From the NCBI GenBank assembly GCA_002428325.1, contig DIVR01000022.1, forward strand, positions 1-24,408: a stretch of DNA of 24,408 bases, given 5' to 3'. This DNA comes from a bacterium UBP4_UBA6127. Lineage in GTDB: Bacteria; UBP4; UBA4092. Below are positions 21,467-24,408 of the stretch, piece after piece; positions within the stretch are counted from its first letter, which is position 1; each line of letters starts with the position of its first letter. Below the pieces are notes generated by a model that was not told the origin of the DNA, did no database searches, and saw only the letters and a program-made list of their open reading frames with translations. Both the position numbers and the translations under genes were made by a program.

Positions 21467-21497
21467 CTTTCTATCTCCTCTTATCCATTTTTACAGG

Positions 21498-22487
21498 TTA
21501 ATCAATGTTTACCGGCAAACCGGTTTCAATGGATTCCAGTGCTGCCAGTCCGATTTTTAAGGCATAGATTGCGTCATCAACAGTGACTCTGGGAGTCTTA
21601 TCATTAATGATACAATCGATAAAATGCCTGATTTCTGTTGTGTATTGGCTTTCTTCCACAGGAGCTTCCGGAACAATGACTCCCGCCTGTTTAACTTCCG
21701 GGTCCCGGAGATTAATCGTCAGAGGAGCTTCTTTGTAGGGTTCAACATCAATGATACCCTTACTTCCACAGATTTCGGCTTTCACATTGAAACCTGAAGG
21801 TTCGGCCCAGCTTCCTTCTACATGGGCAATTACACCGCTTTCATACCGAATGACTACCAGGGCATAATCCATTTCTTCCTGGGTCTTTTTGAAGAGTCCC
21901 TGGGCATAAACCCGTTTGGGTTTGCCAAAGAACCAGTTCAGGTAATCAAAATCATGGATAATAAGATCGAGAATAACTCCCCCGCTCATTTCCATATTTT
22001 CATACCAGTCCTTAACTCCATGAGGCTGAGCGGCAATTCGGGAAGTGCGGGCAATCCCCACGGTTCCCAGTTTGCCTTCATCGATCATTTGTTTCATGAC
22101 CATAAATTCAGGGAAGAACCTTACAACATGTCCCACCATGAATTTACCTTTGGCTGCATCAACCGCTTTTTTGACTTCCATGGCATCTTCCAGGGTACGG
22201 GCAACCGGTTTTTCACAGAAAACATGTTTGCCGGTGGCTAATGCTTTAATGGTGTTTTCCTTGTGAAGAGGGGTGGGAAGACAGACATCGATGATATCCA
22301 GTGAGGAATCATTGATGAGCTCATCATAATTAGTATAAGCTTTTGCGTTATATTCTTTGGCAACAATATCAAGGGTTCCCGGTAACGAGTCGGCAAAGGC
22401 TGCGACCTGGACCCCGTCAATAGCCCGGTACGCGGAGGCATGGGTTTTAGCCATTGTTCCGGTTCCCAGAATTCCGACTTTGAGCAT
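21498..22487 (-). CDS. Gfo/Idh/MocA-family oxidoreductase (first gene of the pair)
   Basis: 329 residues from the ATG at 22487. It has the Rossmann turn GILGTGTMAKTHASAY (GxGxxA type), E92-K93-P94 (CEKPVA), VVRFFPEF, and the active-site stretch GGVILDLIIHDFDYLNWFFG near 169-188 (D174, H178, D181). This pattern is typical of inositol-2-dehydrogenase-like members, though substrate is uncertain. Start: the frame is open back to 22574 but AAGGAGA is correctly placed before the ATG at 22487 and the N-terminal residues MLKVGILG are the usual family start. Likely promoter at 22528-22555. Co-transcribed with the gene ending at 20477. Confidence 0.88.
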   Translation of the reverse strand: MLKVGILGTGTMAKTHASAYRAIDGVQVAAFADSLPGTLDIVAKEYNAKAYTNYDELINDSSLDIIDVCLPTPLHKENTIKALATGKHVFCEKPVARTLEDAMEVKKAVDAAKGKFMVGHVVRFFPEFMVMKQMIDEGKLGTVGIARTSRIAAQPHGVKDWYENMEMSGGVILDLIIHDFDYLNWFFGKPKRVYAQGLFKKTQEEMDYALVVIRYESGVIAHVEGSWAEPSGFNVKAEICGSKGIIDVEPYKEAPLTINLRDPEVKQAGVIVPEAPVEESQYTTEIRHFIDCIINDKTPRVTVDDAIYALKIGLAALESIETGLPVNID

Positions 22488-22527
22488 AGTATTTCTCTCC
22501 TTCATGAGTGGGTTGGATAAATTTTGA

Positions 22528-22555
22528 AATTTAAGGGTTCTTAATAACATAACAA
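22528..22555 (-). promoter_or_regulatory. Candidate promoter of the Gfo/Idh operon with an overlapping dyad
   Basis: Minus strand TTGTTA (22555-22550), 16-base spacer, TAAATT (22533-22528). The symmetric sequence AAATTT-TG-AAATTT (22519-22532) covers the -10 and start site and could hold a regulator. Confidence 0.4.
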
Positions 22556-22603
22556 AAAGGGGTAAGGGATACAATAATCGAATTTAAAAACCAAGATATT
22601 TCT

Positions 22604-24136
22604 TTAAATTTCTTTTCGTTGGATGAAGATGAAGATAAAACCGGCTAGAACGATAAAACCGCAAAGCATCGGCAACCAGTCCCCCCATCGGGTATAAAAG
22701 GTTTGATAATGTTCAATCGGAAGGTTCATGGTTAAGGTTCCATCCCGATAAATGTCCAAACCTCTCAAAATCCTCCCCCTGGAGTCTATAAAACAGGAAT
22801 AACCGGTATTGGCAGCCCTGATGATGGGCCTGCCTGTTTCCACGGCCCTGAATTGGGCAATATCCCGATGTTGGTAAGGGGCTGAGGTTTTCTCAAACCA
22901 GGAATCATTGGTAACAATAACAATAAAGTCTCCATCTTGCCGGGCTATCTCTCTGGCTAATCCGGGCATGAGGGATTCAAAACAGATCAAGTTTCCAAAA
23001 TGGAAGGACTTACCATCATTTTCAGCTAATACCATTAAGTGCTGGGAAGTTCCCTTGGAAAACTGGCTGGGAACCAGGTTCAACCTCAACAGAAATGGTA
23101 ATGACTTGCCCAAGGGCAGATATTCACCAAAAGGAACCAGATGCATTTTGTAATATCTCTGATTCATCATTCCCTCAGGTTCATTTAATATCAACGCATT
23201 GTAATAGTCTGTATCGTTACCATCAATGGTTCCGGTCAATAAATAACAGTTCTGAGACTGGCAGAAATCCAGAATCTCATTCTGGAAATCCTCCCGGTCG
23301 GGATAAAAATCACTGATTGCTGTTTCCGGCCATACAATTAATTGGGGATGGCTGGAAGCCACCGATTGGGTCAGCCGGATATATTTTTGGAAATTATGCA
23401 GTTCCTTTTCGGGGTTCCATTTCATATCCTGAGGGATATTTCCCTGGATGATACTGGCTTGTATACTACGGTTGGGAGTGGAAGGGGACTTGATTCTTTG
23501 GTTTCCCCATAAAACAGAAAACAATAAGACCCCAATAAATAAAAAGGCTGGAATCCACCAGGATTTAGGGATTGATTTGTTTTGTTTCCATTCTTCCATT
23601 CCCTGAAAAAGAAGCCCGTTACTCCAAGCAACCAGAAAACTGATTCCCAGGACTCCTGTCAGGGAAGCCATCTGTATCAATGATGTGAACTGAGTCTGGG
23701 AGAAGCCCAACCAGCCCCAGGGGAATCCCAGAATCCCTATCCCTCGGATATATTCCATTAATACCCATATAACAGGAACCCATAACCATTGAGTGAGTGG
23801 ATATCTTTTCCTAAACCAGGAAAAGAAAACTGAAAAACCGCCCCAGAATAATCCTAAGAAAAGGCATAAAAGGATGCTGGCGATGGCTACTATCGGGGCA
23901 AACCGAATCAGGGTATTCATCCAGTACATGAATGAATAAAAAAATACAAATCCTCCGGTACATCCCAGCTTGAAAGAATCCATCATGGATTTTCCTCGCA
24001 GGGACCAGAGCAGGGGAATCAATGCGACCCATGCTACTAATGACAGGGAAATATTCGGAAAACTGGCTGTCATCAGTATCCCGCTGAGTCCGGCCAGTAA
24101 ATAATCCAATCGGGTGAGGTTTGCTTTCTTATTCAT
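22604..24136 (-). CDS. lnt: Apolipoprotein N-acyltransferase
   Basis: Transfers the third acyl chain to the N-terminal Cys of lipoproteins in the inner membrane, the last step of lipoprotein maturation in diderm bacteria. The 510-residue protein has about seven N-terminal hydrophobic segments (to about 215) and a nitrilase-like periplasmic domain. The triad is complete: E271 in VWPETAISDF, K330 in YYKMHLVPFGEY, C385 in NLICFESL, with E387 beside it. A final hydrophobic segment (LPMLCGFIVLAGFIFIF) closes the protein. No SD precedes the ATG; only a TAAAAT (24155-24150) lies 13 bases upstream. rpsI precedes it on the same strand but a terminator separates them. An AT-only inverted repeat spans the stop codon (22581-22588 / 22603-22610). 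Confidence 0.95.
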   Translation of the reverse strand: MNKKANLTRLDYLLAGLSGILMTASFPNISLSLVAWVALIPLLWSLRGKSMMDSFKLGCTGGFVFFYSFMYWMNTLIRFAPIVAIASILLCLFLGLFWGGFSVFFSWFRKRYPLTQWLWVPVIWVLMEYIRGIGILGFPWGWLGFSQTQFTSLIQMASLTGVLGISFLVAWSNGLLFQGMEEWKQNKSIPKSWWIPAFLFIGVLLFSVLWGNQRIKSPSTPNRSIQASIIQGNIPQDMKWNPEKELHNFQKYIRLTQSVASSHPQLIVWPETAISDFYPDREDFQNEILDFCQSQNCYLLTGTIDGNDTDYYNALILNEPEGMMNQRYYKMHLVPFGEYLPLGKSLPFLLRLNLVPSQFSKGTSQHLMVLAENDGKSFHFGNLICFESLMPGLAREIARQDGDFIVIVTNDSWFEKTSAPYQHRDIAQFRAVETGRPIIRAANTGYSCFIDSRGRILRGLDIYRDGTLTMNLPIEHYQTFYTRWGDWLPMLCGFIVLAGFIFIFIQRKEI

Positions 24137-24149
24137 TTTTTAATACCGT

Positions 24150-24155
24150 ATTTTA
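24150..24155 (-). promoter_or_regulatory. Candidate -10 element for lnt
   Basis: TAAAAT on the minus strand, 13 bases before the lnt ATG, between that ATG and the rpsI terminator. No good -35 is found. If used, the leader would be only about 7 bases. Confidence 0.3.
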
Positions 24156-24206
24156 TCCCAAAACGCCGGAACCTGCATCACAGCAGCTTTCTGAAATATG
24201 AGGACA

Positions 24207-24245
24207 AGAAAAAAGGGCGCTTTGGGATTTTCCAAAGCACCCTTT
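24207..24245 (-). terminator. Intrinsic terminator of the rpsI transcript
   Basis: On the minus strand a 14-bp stem (24245-24232 with 24225-24212), 6-base loop, followed by TTTTTTCTTG. The one non-Watson-Crick position is a U-G pair in the minus transcript but a C-A mismatch in the plus transcript, confirming the strand. Confidence 0.9.
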
Positions 24246-24272
24246 GAAGTAACGGATAAGTAAAATTGTTGA

Positions 24273-24408
24273 TTAACGTTTGGAGAACTGGAAGCGTTTA
24301 CGGGCACCTGCCTGACCGAATTTCTTACGTTCGACCATACGCGGGTCACGAGTCATAAATCCAGCATCTCGGAGGGGTTTACGGAGATTTTCATCATACT
24401 GCACCAGG
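24273..24408 (-). CDS. rpsI: 30S ribosomal protein S9, C-terminal part (gene cut by window edge)
   Basis: The minus-strand frame from the right edge to the TAA at 24275-24273 translates to LVQYDENLRKPLRDAGFMTR, then DPRMVERKKFGQAGARKRFQ, ending FSKR. This is the universal C-terminus of ribosomal protein S9, whose terminal KR residues contact P-site tRNA. About 45 residues are present; the start, and rplM which usually precedes it, lie outside. Too short for simple ORF listing, but unmistakable. Its terminator follows 28 bases downstream. Confidence 0.97.
   Translation of the reverse strand, partial: LVQYDENLRKPLRDAGFMTRDPRMVERKKFGQAGARKRFQFSKR

Noticed and set aside
22581..22610. AATTTAAA/TTTAAATT inverted repeat over the lnt stop as a terminator
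   Set aside because: The stem is entirely A-T; energy would be too low for an intrinsic terminator, so it is only mentioned under lnt.

Overview
The window is about 24.4 kb of bacterial chromosome with high coding density and no tRNA, CRISPR array, insertion sequence or phage module that I can see. The content points to a diderm (Gram-negative-type) bacterium: an apolipoprotein N-acyltransferase (lnt), a periplasmic-binding-protein B12 importer, a type IV pilin-like/pseudopilin protein and several exported proteins. A bacillithiol-type deacetylase (BshB1-like), a TPR-fused Ser/Thr kinase, a stand-alone LOR/SDH-type (ornithine cyclodeaminase-like) enzyme and a DUF1559-like pseudopilin would fit an uncultured candidate-phylum lineage. 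That placement is inference; nothing in the window fixes the phylum.

Layout. 1-3573 (+): 3' end of rimO, then pgsA, pgpA and an exported TPR protein with a Met/Gln-rich tail, closed by a hairpin terminator. 3614-8637 (-): a membrane TPR-Ser/Thr kinase and an FHA-GAF-PAS histidine kinase, adjacent and co-oriented. 8818-9531 (+): a BshB1-like deacetylase with its own terminator. 9611-12330 (-): a tight three-gene set of exported proteins (jelly-roll/lectin-like protein, seven-repeat beta-propeller, pseudopilin); the first gene has its Shine-Dalgarno (SD) sequence inside a perfect hairpin. 12395-15527 (-): btuF-btuC-btuD cobalamin ABC importer behind a complete cobalamin riboswitch. 15576-17577 (+): aldo/keto reductase and a xylose-isomerase-like TIM barrel protein. 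17670-18878 (-): LOR/SDH-domain enzyme. 19113-20365 (+): an unrecognised 169-residue protein and a SixA-type phosphohistidine phosphatase. 20477-22487 (-): two Gfo/Idh/MocA oxidoreductases in one operon. 22604-24408 (-): lnt and the 3' end of rpsI, separated by a terminator.

How it works together. The best-supported regulatory unit is the B12 importer: a sigma70-like promoter, an aptamer closed by a perfect 7-bp P1, no intrinsic terminator, and a 6-bp helix that can hide the btuF SD, which together imply translational control. The most suggestive signalling arrangement is a Ser/Thr kinase next to a histidine kinase that carries an N-terminal FHA (phosphothreonine-reading) domain; a SixA-type phosphatase lies further along. 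The secreted pseudopilin/propeller/jelly-roll operon is the least explained gene set. Functional names rest on motifs read by eye; no database search was possible.
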